A stretch of DNA of 64,000 bases. Origin: JAZDLX01 sp964538455 (lineage in GTDB: Bacteria; Electryoneota; Electryoneia; Electryoneales; Electryoneaceae). This document shows, piece by piece, positions 16,395 to 26,600 of the stretch; within the stretch, counting starts at the first letter, position 1; each line of letters starts with the position of its first letter. The stretch lies in assembly GCA_964538455.1 (NCBI GenBank), contig CAZIDZ010000002.1, positions 124,001 through 188,000 of the forward strand. Reading direction: 5' to 3'. The notes beneath the pieces are model-generated. The model was not told the DNA's origin. It did no database searches and was given only the letters and a program-made list of their open reading frames with translations. Position numbers and translations under genes: made by a program.

Positions 16395-17273
16395 ATGCCA
16401 TCGTTGAAGCAGATCAAGCGGCGCATCGCGTCGGTCAACAGCACGAAGCAGATCACTCGTGCGATGCGGATGGTCTCTGCGGCACGTTTGCGCCGTGCGC
16501 AGGAGAACATGATGGCCGCCCGTCCCTACTCCGACCGGCTCTGGACGCTGATCAAGGATCTCGCCGCGAGGACGGACCCCGAGGCCCATCCGCTGCTCGC
16601 GGTCCGTGAGCCGAAGCAGGTGGGCATTGTTGTGGTCACCTCGGATCGCGGCCTCGCGGGCAGCTTCAACATCAACATCTGCCGCGCTGCCGAGAAGGTG
16701 ATCGAAAAGCATCGACGGACAGCTGAAGAGGTTCGCCTGATAGCGATCGGCAGAAAAGGATACGAATACTTCCGCAAGCGGGACGCGACTTTCATTCAGC
16801 ACCATATCGGCCTCTCCCGCGATTTCGAATATGGCAAGGTGCTGTCGATCTCGACTGCGATCCGTGAACTGTACGAGTACGGGTTCACCGTCGACGAGGG
16901 GCTCGACCGGATTTACGTCGTCTACAACGAGTTCAAGAATGTGGTCCAGCAAAACGTGATCGTCGAGCAGCTGTTCCCGGTCGTTCCGGAGCTTGCGACC
17001 ACTGAGACCTACCCGGTCGATTACATCTACGAGCCGTCGGAGCACGCGCTGTTGGACCATGTGCTGCCGCTGTATGCGAATGTGACCCTGTGGCGGATGC
17101 TGCTCGAGTCCTTTGCGGCGGAGCATGCGGCTCGGATGAATGCGATGGAGAACGCGACAAAGAACGCCACGGAGCTTGTGGACAGGCTGACGCTTGACTA
17201 CAACAAGGCGCGCCAGCAGGCGATCACGATGGAGCTGCTCGACGTGATCGGCGGAGCGGAGGCGTTGGAATAG
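16395..17273 (+). CDS. atpG: ATP synthase F1 subunit gamma
   Basis: 292 residues. It starts with the conserved LKQIKRRIASVNSTKQITRAMRMVSA and ends with ERMNAMENATKNA-type sequence (AARMNAMENATKNATEL), both hallmarks of the central rotor shaft. The middle VVTSDRGLAGSFN is also typical. It is followed 1 bp later by a small membrane protein gene instead of directly by atpD. Confidence 0.98.
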   Translation: MPSLKQIKRRIASVNSTKQITRAMRMVSAARLRRAQENMMAARPYSDRLWTLIKDLAARTDPEAHPLLAVREPKQVGIVVVTSDRGLAGSFNINICRAAEKVIEKHRRTAEEVRLIAIGRKGYEYFRKRDATFIQHHIGLSRDFEYGKVLSISTAIRELYEYGFTVDEGLDRIYVVYNEFKNVVQQNVIVEQLFPVVPELATTETYPVDYIYEPSEHALLDHVLPLYANVTLWRMLLESFAAEHAARMNAMENATKNATELVDRLTLDYNKARQQAITMELLDVIGGAEALE

Positions 17274-17274
17274 G

Positions 17275-17541
17275 ATGAGCGAAGAACCGGAGGAGGAGGC
17301 GTCGAAACCCTGCACGCTCGCACGGCAAATCGTGGAGGTTGTGCTGGGAATGGCTTTTGCGCTGGCGATCGGGGTGTTTGTGCTCGGGCTGAGCAGGACG
17401 TCGAGCACAATCTTCGCCTTCTTCGGGTTCTTTCTGCTGACGGGAATCGGGATTACCGTAGCGCGGTTCGTGCTCGGCCACATCTGGCCCTGCGAGGAGA
17501 AGCGTAAAAGCGATAAAGCGCAAATCGGCCAGGCACGATAG
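17275..17541 (+). CDS. Small two-helix membrane protein inserted between atpG and atpD
   Basis: 88 residues with an acidic N-terminus (SEEPEEEAS), two hydrophobic helices (about 19-40 and 47-68) and a Lys-rich C-terminus. It starts 1 bp after the atpG stop, so it is co-transcribed and probably coupled. Cysteines occur before helix 1 and after helix 2 (C13, C73). I do not recognise a family. Real coding is supported by the tight spacing and clean membrane pattern. atpG and atpD are normally adjacent, so an extra protein here is unusual. Confidence 0.7.
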   Translation: MSEEPEEEASKPCTLARQIVEVVLGMAFALAIGVFVLGLSRTSSTIFAFFGFFLLTGIGITVARFVLGHIWPCEEKRKSDKAQIGQAR

Positions 17542-17630
17542 GCCGGATTCACCGGCTTGGAATCAGGTGTTGTATCCCCTGGATTCCTGCAACGACGCAT
17601 ACGAGTAGCAAACGGATAAGGGACCGGACG

Positions 17631-19100
<1,470 letters not shown>

Positions 19101-19115
19101 CTGGTTGAATTTGAA

Positions 19116-19187
19116 GTCATCCTGACGCCGCAAGCGGAAGGATCTATGTGTTTCAAAACAAAGATCCTTCACTTCGTTCAGGATGAC
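19116..19187. repeat. GTCATCCTGA-type palindromic repeat between atpD and atpC
   Basis: Outer arms GTCATCCTGA (19116-19125) and TCAGGATGAC (19178-19187), and inner arms GAAGGATCT (19137-19145) and AGATCCTTC (19162-19170), form a long hairpin. A second full copy is at 34430-34528 and a half copy at 2249-2273. It ends 28 bases before the atpC start. Confidence 0.8.
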
Positions 19188-19214
19188 TAAAAGAAAAGTC
19201 TAAAAGCGACTTCC

Positions 19215-19616
19215 ATGGCGAACACGTTCAAACTCGAGATCATCAGCCCCCACGGAATCGTCTATACGGGCGATGTCCATCACGTGCGAGCGCCCGGCGC
19301 GGAGGGGTCCTTCGGCGTGCTGCCCGGCCACACCCCCTTCCTCAGCCCGCTTCAGGTCGGCGTGATCGAGGCGGAGGTCGAGGGTAAGACGATCTTGTTC
19401 GCAACCAGCGGCGGACTCGCTGAAGTCCACGGGGACAAGGTGGTGATCTTGGCGGAAACGGCGGAGAAGAAAGAGCAGATCGACGTTTCCCGTGCCGAAG
19501 AGGCGGTGGAGCGCGCGCGCAAACGTCTCTCGGAAAGAACGCCAAACACCGACGTCGAACGCGCTCAATCCGCCCTCGCCCGCGCCTTGAACCGCCTGCA
19601 TACCGCGGGTGTCTGA
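19215..19616 (+). CDS. atpC: ATP synthase F1 subunit epsilon
   Basis: 133 residues. The N-terminal beta-sandwich (LEIISPHGIVYTGDVHHVRAPGAEGSFGVLPGHTP) is the family signature. A short helical C-terminal domain (VDVSRAEEAVERARKRL-like) regulates ATP hydrolysis. It is the last gene of the operon, and a hairpin terminator follows 36 bp downstream. Confidence 0.97.
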   Translation: MANTFKLEIISPHGIVYTGDVHHVRAPGAEGSFGVLPGHTPFLSPLQVGVIEAEVEGKTILFATSGGLAEVHGDKVVILAETAEKKEQIDVSRAEEAVERARKRLSERTPNTDVERAQSALARALNRLHTAGV

Positions 19617-19652
19617 TTCATCAGGTATCGTTTTGGTGCTATCAAGTGGATG

Positions 19653-19679
19653 AAACACCCGGCGGGTTGCCGGGTGTTT
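19653..19679 (+). terminator. Hairpin terminator after atpC
   Basis: Perfect 11-bp stem AAACACCCGGC / GCCGGGTGTTT with a 5-base loop; only a short T-run (TTT) closes the stem. Its placement after the last atp gene supports a role as the operon terminator. Confidence 0.75.
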
Positions 19680-19955
19680 ACCGTTTGTACTTCTCCCGAA
19701 GCCTCCTGTCCTCTCAATGTCAAAATGTGCAAATGAGGGCAAAGCAATTGACTGAAAATCGAGCTGGGACTATGTTTTTTTTTACCAGGGTGAAGGTCGT
19801 ACACACCCGACAGGGGATTTGAACCGCTGACTTTCCTTCCTCAACGTGCTCACGCCTATCGTTCCCGCCTTGCCCCATCGGACTGCCTCGTCCTGGTGAG
19901 GGACTCCTGAGCTAAAAGGACTTCGAAATACTTGCACAGACCATTGGGGGAAACG
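19680..19955. other. Intergenic region with a tRNA 3'-half-like segment
   Basis: No gene is seen. On the minus strand, 19803-19832 reads GTCAGCGGTTCAAATCCCC then TGTCGGGTGT, like a tRNA T-arm (TTCAAAT loop, one C-C mismatch in the stem) and acceptor 3' strand. No matching 5' acceptor, D-arm or anticodon arm could be built, and there is no CCA. It may be a decayed tRNA or an attachment-site remnant. A poly-T tract is at 19774-19782. Confidence 0.4.
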
Positions 19956-20957
19956 ATGAGCATCTGCAAAGTGATTATCGTCTCTGCGCTAATGCTTGCG
20001 CTGGCAATTCCTTGTACGGCGGAGATTCTGGTCGTAGACAACAATCCCGGCAACGTGGCTCACTATTCGACATTGGCGGCTGCGATGTCGGCGGCTTCCG
20101 CGGGCGATACAATCCTCGTCGTTGGGTCGCCGGATTCCTACGGAAGGCTTACGCTGACAAAAAAATTAATCATGTTTGGCCCGGGTTTCCTGCTGACGTC
20201 GAATCCGGAAACTCAGGCGCAGAAGATTCAGGCGATGGCATCGTTCACGTTCAACAGCGGATCGCAAGGATCGGTTGTCTGCGGCTTTTACATGAATGAG
20301 CAGCTACAGATCAACATCAGCAATATCACGGTGAAACGGAATTACTGGAATTTCGCGAATGGTGGTCCGATGATCACTGTGAATTCCAGTAGCAACAGTG
20401 TGATCAAGCAGAATTATGTCAATAACACGGCCGGTAATTATGACTGTATCTATTGCTCTCAATCGACGTCCAGCGTTGCGATCGCGAATAATTACCTATA
20501 CGCGAACAATGGTAATGTGCTGCATTTCGAGAGCGCCGGCGGACCGTTCTACGTTGAAAACAATGTCTTCTCTGGAAATCTTTCGGTGTACAACGCCTCG
20601 TTTTCAGGCAATATCTGGCGAAACGCGGGGACCCTGTCAGGCGGGAGCAATACCTACGAATACAACCTCTGCGCGGGAACGCAATTCCCAGATGCCAACG
20701 GTAACCTTCGCAATGTCGATATGGCAACGGTTTTTCTCAACACCGGTAGTACTGACGCAAGATGGCAGCTCATGGAAGGATCTCCTGCGATCGGCGCAGG
20801 ACCCGAAGGGATCGATTGTGGCATGTTCGGCGGCAACGATCCCTATGTGCTTTCGGGCATTCCGCCGATCCCGACGATCACCCATTTCTTTGCCCCCTCG
20901 ACGGCCTCCCAGGCGTCAGGGCTCGACGTTCAGCTGAAGGCAAAAGCGCGCAACTGA
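19956..20957 (+). CDS. Secreted parallel beta-helix repeat protein
   Basis: 333 residues. ATG 19956 has GGGGGAAA upstream and starts a signal peptide (CKVIIVSALMLALAIPCTAE/I). The body has short Asn-rich repeats of the right-handed beta-helix type (ISNITVKRNYWNF, NSVIKQNYVNNTAGN, VAIANNYLYANNGN, FYVENNVFSGN), where buried Asn ladders stack. This fold is shared by pectate lyases and many surface proteins. No catalytic set was recognised. It has a C-terminal ID(C)GMFGGNDPYVLSG element common in secreted helix proteins of FCB bacteria, but no sorting domain. It precedes a T9SS substrate gene by 57 bp and is probably co-transcribed with it. Confidence 0.8.
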   Translation: MSICKVIIVSALMLALAIPCTAEILVVDNNPGNVAHYSTLAAAMSAASAGDTILVVGSPDSYGRLTLTKKLIMFGPGFLLTSNPETQAQKIQAMASFTFNSGSQGSVVCGFYMNEQLQINISNITVKRNYWNFANGGPMITVNSSSNSVIKQNYVNNTAGNYDCIYCSQSTSSVAIANNYLYANNGNVLHFESAGGPFYVENNVFSGNLSVYNASFSGNIWRNAGTLSGGSNTYEYNLCAGTQFPDANGNLRNVDMATVFLNTGSTDARWQLMEGSPAIGAGPEGIDCGMFGGNDPYVLSGIPPIPTITHFFAPSTASQASGLDVQLKAKARN

Positions 20958-21014
20958 TCTCTCCCAACCTTGATTTCGCGTGACGGTAAAAGGTTGAAGA
21001 AGATTGGGGGGATC

Positions 21015-23144
21015 ATGAATAAACCAATTCTGGTTCTTTGCGCTCTGTTCATTGCGCTGTTCCCGGCGTTCGCAGCAGCCCAGAACGTGGCCGGCCTCGA
21101 GTACTTCATCGATAGCGACCCCGGGGTCGGTGCGGGGACTTGGGTGAGCGTCAGCGCCGCCGGGGAGATCGAACAGAGCTTCAATGTCAATGTCTCCGGA
21201 TTGAGTCCCGGTCTCCATATTCTCTACGTCCGCGCCGTCGACAGCGATGGCGTCTGGGGGTTGCCCGTCCTGCGTCCCTTCCTCAAGCAGACTCTCGCCA
21301 TCGATCCAGTCGCAAACATCGACGCCGCCGAATATTTCTTTGATACCGATCCCGGTGTCGGGAGCGCCACGTCCGTTGCGCTCGTTCCGGGCGACATTGT
21401 GACGCTGGATTTTGCCGTCGACATCAGTGGGCTTGACGAAGGATTGCATGTCTTTCACGTCCGTGTGCGGGATGGGAACGGCGCGTGGAGCACGGTCGTG
21501 CTGAAGCCGCTCTACGTCGAACGGCTCAGCCTGGAGACGCCCGCCGATGTTGCCCAGGCGGAGTTTTTTATTGACGTCGATCCCGGCTTTGGCAGCGGAA
21601 CCGCCATTGACATTACCCCGGGGCTGGAGGTCGAGCCGGCGTTCACTGTCGATCTCACAGGATTGGCGCCCGGGCTTCACGTGCTGCACGTGCGAACCGC
21701 GGATGCGGCTGGCCGCTGGAGTTTGGTCACCCTGAAACCGTTCCTTGCAGAAACAATATCACTTGATACACTTCAGCACATCGTCCGTGCCGAGTACTTC
21801 CTCGACAACGATCCTGGTTTCGGCCAGGGCATGGCGGTCGATGTTGTCGGCGGAACGGAGGTTGAACTCACCTTTGTGGCCGATCTGGGTGATCTGGTTC
21901 CGGGACAGCATCTGCTCCACGTGCGCACGATGGATGCGCTCGGTCACTGGAGTAATGTGGCGATGAAACCCTTCCTGCTCGAAACGGCGATGGCCTCCGA
22001 GCCGCCCGGAAACATCGTTCGCTTCGAATGGGTTTTTCGGGCGATGGATTTCGCCACGGATACCGTTCGTTTCACCGACTTCCCGCACGGACCTGATCTT
22101 GACCTGGAGTACGAGGCGAATCTGTCCGCGCTGAATCCGTTCGCGTCCTATGAGTACTACCTGCACCTGATTGACGACCGCGGTGCGCAAAGCTTGCACT
22201 ACATTCACCCGTTCACGATGCAGCCGAGCCCGGAGAGCTTCGCCCTGCTCAGCCCGGTGAACAACGACACCGTCTGGACGATGGACACGACCCTCGTCTG
22301 GGAGAGCACGACCGATCCCGACACCGCAGATTCCGTCGTTCATTACGACGTCTGGCTGGACACGCTTGCGGAATTCAACACCGCCGTGCTGATCGCCGAC
22401 AGCATCGCCGACACCTCCCTAGCACTTGATAGCCTGTTGGACGATCACACCTACTGGTGGGCAGTGCGAGCGACGGATACGAACACGCCGGGAAGCTGGT
22501 CACGCAACAAGGGGCAGTTCAGCGTTTACGTTCCCGAGCCTCCGCAACCGTTCACCCTGGCGGCGCCGGACAGCGGAAGCGAGTTCCCTGACTCAACCCA
22601 GTTCCCCCTCGCCTTCCAGTGGAACGCGCCTTACGATCCCGATCCCGGCGATACGGTTTTCTGTCGGCTCGAACTCTCGGCGAACGAAGACTTCAGCGAT
22701 TCCATGACGTTTGAGGCGGGCCCCGTCAATTCCTTTGCCGTTCCGGTGCTCGAACGGGGGCTCTACTGGTGGCGGGTGCATGCGCAGGACAAGTTCGGTT
22801 TCGAGACCTATTCGCTGGATGCTTGGACGATTGATGTCACATTGCCTGTGGCTGAAAATCCCTTCGCATTGCTGCCCGAACGCTATGAGATCACCTCGTT
22901 GTACCCGAATCCGTTCAATCCGGTGCTTACCGTCGTCATCGGTTTGCCCGAACCCGCATTCCTTAAAGTCGATGTGTTCAACGTGCTCGGACAGCGTGTG
23001 GCGCAGCTGGCGAATGAACGGCGGCAGGCGGGATATCACCGCTTCCAGCTGCGCGGAAGTCACCTTGCCAGCGGGGTTTACCTTGTCCGCGCAACCGTTC
23101 CCGGGAAGTTGAACGAGGCGATGCGCGTTGTGCTCCTGAGATAG
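21015..23144 (+). CDS. T9SS-exported protein with four 77-residue repeats
   Basis: 709 residues from ATG 21015, after TTGGGGGG, with signal peptide PILVLCALFIALFPAFAAA/Q. Four repeats follow with an exact period of 77 residues. Each opens EYFxDxDPGxG (starts near 28, 105, 182, 259) and contains GLxPGLHxLHVR and xGxWSxVxLKPF. Two fibronectin-like domains come next (about 415-620; DTTLVWESTTDPD, LAFQWNAPYDPDPGD). The last 90 residues are a type A sorting domain: LYPNPFNPV, FNVLGQRVAQL, GYHRFQLRG, SGVYLVRA and a basic tail. By family knowledge this directs export by T9SS and anchoring or release at the surface. Function of the repeats is unknown. Confidence 0.9.
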   Translation: MNKPILVLCALFIALFPAFAAAQNVAGLEYFIDSDPGVGAGTWVSVSAAGEIEQSFNVNVSGLSPGLHILYVRAVDSDGVWGLPVLRPFLKQTLAIDPVANIDAAEYFFDTDPGVGSATSVALVPGDIVTLDFAVDISGLDEGLHVFHVRVRDGNGAWSTVVLKPLYVERLSLETPADVAQAEFFIDVDPGFGSGTAIDITPGLEVEPAFTVDLTGLAPGLHVLHVRTADAAGRWSLVTLKPFLAETISLDTLQHIVRAEYFLDNDPGFGQGMAVDVVGGTEVELTFVADLGDLVPGQHLLHVRTMDALGHWSNVAMKPFLLETAMASEPPGNIVRFEWVFRAMDFATDTVRFTDFPHGPDLDLEYEANLSALNPFASYEYYLHLIDDRGAQSLHYIHPFTMQPSPESFALLSPVNNDTVWTMDTTLVWESTTDPDTADSVVHYDVWLDTLAEFNTAVLIADSIADTSLALDSLLDDHTYWWAVRATDTNTPGSWSRNKGQFSVYVPEPPQPFTLAAPDSGSEFPDSTQFPLAFQWNAPYDPDPGDTVFCRLELSANEDFSDSMTFEAGPVNSFAVPVLERGLYWWRVHAQDKFGFETYSLDAWTIDVTLPVAENPFALLPERYEITSLYPNPFNPVLTVVIGLPEPAFLKVDVFNVLGQRVAQLANERRQAGYHRFQLRGSHLASGVYLVRATVPGKLNEAMRVVLLR

Positions 23145-23604
23145 GTGTGAAACTCTGTTGTGGTTTACGTCTGATGTCTGTGCAGTTCGGCTGAGTCAAA
23201 GAACAGGGAACCTATTCATGGAGGGGCTTCCCTGTAACGGCCGGAATTTGAGAGGGCCATCTCAGGGAATGAACAGGGCTCTCCTCTCGCTTGGAGTGTA
23301 GGATTTGGTTTTCTATGCAATTACGCTAACTCCGTGGATGAATACCCAGATATCACTTCGTGTTTTCGGTTTTGACTGACCGCGGAAAGAAATCGTAAGC
23401 TCTTTGCAACAGACTGAAAGGGTCACGGTCGCAAAGCACGTGTTTCCGTTGGGGGAAAGAGCTGTCTTACCACCACCTTAATTCTTCCTATTCATGCCCT
23501 TTCCGCATCCATTCAAATAACACGCGTCTCATTCGTTGACCCGAACACTTAGGGCGCGCAGGCGCGCCACTCTATGCTCTCCTGCGCACGGATCGGGGGG
23601 TCAG
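23145..23604. other. Long 5' intergenic region before the giant T9SS substrate
   Basis: 460 bases with no supported gene. A hairpin-rich segment at 23395-23470 is listed separately. The rest is AT-richer than its flanks and should hold the promoter of 23605. Confidence 0.5.
23395..23470 (+). promoter_or_regulatory. Possible GEMM (c-di-GMP-I)-like riboswitch leader
   Basis: The closing arms GTAAG (23395) and CTTAC (23466-23470) pair. Inside are GCAAC, a small hairpin with a GAAA loop (GACT-GAAA-GGGTC), CGCAAAGC (23430-23437), a hairpin TTTCC/GGAAA, and AGC before the closing arm. The order and spacing resemble the c-di-GMP-I aptamer (GCAAAC, GAAA-capped P2, ACGCAAAGCC, P3, AGC, then P1). The element ends 134 bases before the ATG of a T9SS-exported surface protein, a typical c-di-GMP target. 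The second hairpin is short and the tetraloop receptor is not clear, so this is a candidate only. Confidence 0.35.
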
Positions 23605-26600
23605 ATGAGCATCTTTCGCAAACGGTTGCCATGGTTAGTAATCCTTCCATTCGTTCTGTTTTTCACAAGTGAAATAGCTGTCGCTCAAATCGGTAACGCG
23701 GTATTGTTCAAAAGCAAACCCGCGGATATCGGAAAAACCGCGAAAAAGACACCAACCTTAGGGTTCATCGGAGGTGAGGTTCTCTACGAGAACTATTTTG
23801 ACCAACCGCCTTTCGACTGGACGGGAATGGTGCCGCAGCATCTGGATGGATGGAAGTGGTACTCCGGTGGGGACTTCAGTACAACGATCCTACCACCCTG
23901 TATGAGATTTGAATTTACAGATAATGCAGTACCGGACGAAAAAGCTTTCACATCACCCCCAGTGGACGTCAGTGGACACACCACTGTCATTGTCGCTTAC
24001 GATGGAGTGTTCAGATACCTGAAGGACAACAGTTCAAACTCGGACTATCTGGTCGTTGAGATCTCACGGGATGGCGGCGCAAGCTGGGAAGAAGTCGAGC
24101 GCACGAGGGATCAACTGAATGGTGTATGCTCTGTTTCGACCAATGGAGCCAGCGAGATTCTCGTGCGTTTCCGTTATGATGACTCGGCGGGAGGTTCACA
24201 AGCAGTCGATATCAGAATCGATGATTTTCAAGTGGTTGATGTAGAACCACCCAGCGAGCCGGGGAACATGACGGTCTACGAAGTGCATGGCCCCCTGTTT
24301 GGAGTGTTCGGACTTGACCATAAAGTAGGCATGCTCATTTCCTCTCAATACCCCTTGAGCGCCGCTTACGTGGAGTATGGTACTTTCGATGGCGAAAATG
24401 TGACGGACGTTCAAACCACGAATCTCAATAAGGATTATCAATTTCCCGATAGGTTGATGGGATATATTTCCGGAAGTTACGGCGCACCGGGACTGGATGT
24501 TGCCTGGCACCTCGTTGCAGTGGACATCTGGGGCCAACAATTGGTTTGGCCCGCGGGAAGCGGAACGCCGGGAACTGTCATCGCCTCGACGTCGTCCCCG
24601 CGAGCCCCCGATTCTCTGAACGCCTCCGCCTATGGATTTCACTTGTTCGAGTTGGATCCGGATTCTTGGAACGAGTTCATGGTACGCGACGGCAATTTCT
24701 GGACACCCGACGCACCGTGGTCTTTTAACCCACAGGTGATCCCACCCAATGACCTGTTCAGCCCGCCTCCCGAACGCGAGACGATTCAGCCGGGAATGTG
24801 GGATCCCACGCCGATGTTCGGTACGGTGCCCAATGGTCCCTATCCGGACAACGCCGACGGCTACTTGACGCTCAATATGGATATCGTTCCCGGTCCCAAT
24901 TCCATTTTCGCCTGGTACTACCTGATCGATTGTCAGGCAAGTATTATGGGCGGCACTGACGGCTACAACGTGGAAATCCAGGTGGATGGCGGCAGCTGGA
25001 ACATTGTCCAGCCGATTGGTGGCTATCCAACCACGGTACTCGCGCTGAATTTTTATGATCCCGGTTTTTCGGGACTCGCTGGTCCCACTGCCTCCGCGAT
25101 TGACCTGTCGCCCTACGAGGGGCATACGGTGAACCTGCGGTTCCACTTCGCCGGCGACAGCGGAAACGACAGGGATTACTACGGCGTTTCGATCTACCAG
25201 ATGTTGCTGTCGGGAGTCGATGTGCCCGGCTGGCTGGTGAATGGCTCAGTCACCGATGCGAACTCCGATCCGATCGTTGACGCCCAGGTGGACATCTGGC
25301 CGTCGGGAGCGGATTATCAGAATGACCCGCCGGTACTGCGGACTCACACAAACTCCGATGGTACGTACAGATTCTTCCCGCTATCCACGGGGGACTACAT
25401 CCTCCAGGCTGTTGCACCCGGGCTCGAGCCTTTGGCGTCAACATCCGTGACCGTCACCGATACAGCGGGATCGCAATTCGATTTCCAGCCTGGCACGACA
25501 GCGACCGATCACGATTTCGCCGGTCAGGTCGTTGGCGAGGATAGCCTTGCCGGGATCGATGGCGTAACCCTGGGTCTTGAAGGCACCGGGTACGTAACGA
25601 CAACCGCAGGGGGAGGGGCGTTCGATTTCGGACCGATTCAGGCAGGAACCTACAATTTGCTCGCAAGTTCCAACCCGCCTGGATCCCAGGGGTATCATGA
25701 CGCACGCTTTGCGGCTCAGGTGATCGGCAATGACATGCCTGCCAGCCCGCAATATGTCCTGCCGGCGATCAAAGCGACGCAGCCGCCAGAACTAACGCCG
25801 AAGAGCCATGAAATAGATGTGGTCATCCCGAACCAGACTCAACTGATCGTTGATGGAAACACGCTGACTGTGAATTCGGAAGCCAAGCCGCCGGAACCGA
25901 AAACACCGCCCCGAAAAGGTTACCGTGTGCGTCTCGACGGTTACCGCATTCTACCGGAAGTCTTTCCCTCGAGGACGTTCGTAATCAAAGGGCTCGAAAA
26001 CGGACATGAGTACACGGTCGAAACGGCGGAAGATTTCGGGTATGGCGACGAGTATCTCGTCTGGTCCGATCCCATGCCCGCGACTCCGAATACGCTGATC
26101 GCGACGCTGACCAATCCGCCGATAAATTGGGTGGAGATCCGGCCCGATTCAGGAGGGTCGGGATACGACCTCTACCTGGGGGACTATTCGGACGTGAGTG
26201 ATATCGGCGGGACGTTCAACTATTTTGGAACGGATTACACCTCGCTCCGAGTCTACGGGGACGGTGTCATCTCCTTCGATCTGAGCGCCCAGATCAACTA
26301 CTTCGCACCACAACTTGGCGATCCCAATCCGCCCAACGCCATTGTCGCGCCCTACTGGACCGACCTGGCGCCGGGGTACAACAGCGGTGAATCGGCCTGG
26401 TTCTGGTATGATTCAGGTGGCAACAGGGCCATCATTCAATGGCATGCGCCTCATTACACCCTCGAGGGTCCGGTCAACGATGCAGATTTCGAGGTGATTC
26501 TCGATTTCAACGATTACAGCATCACCTTCCAGTACCTGACTACCGAGAGCGGCTGGTCCCCGGACGCGTTGATCGGATTCGAGGATCCGAGCGGTGCGCT

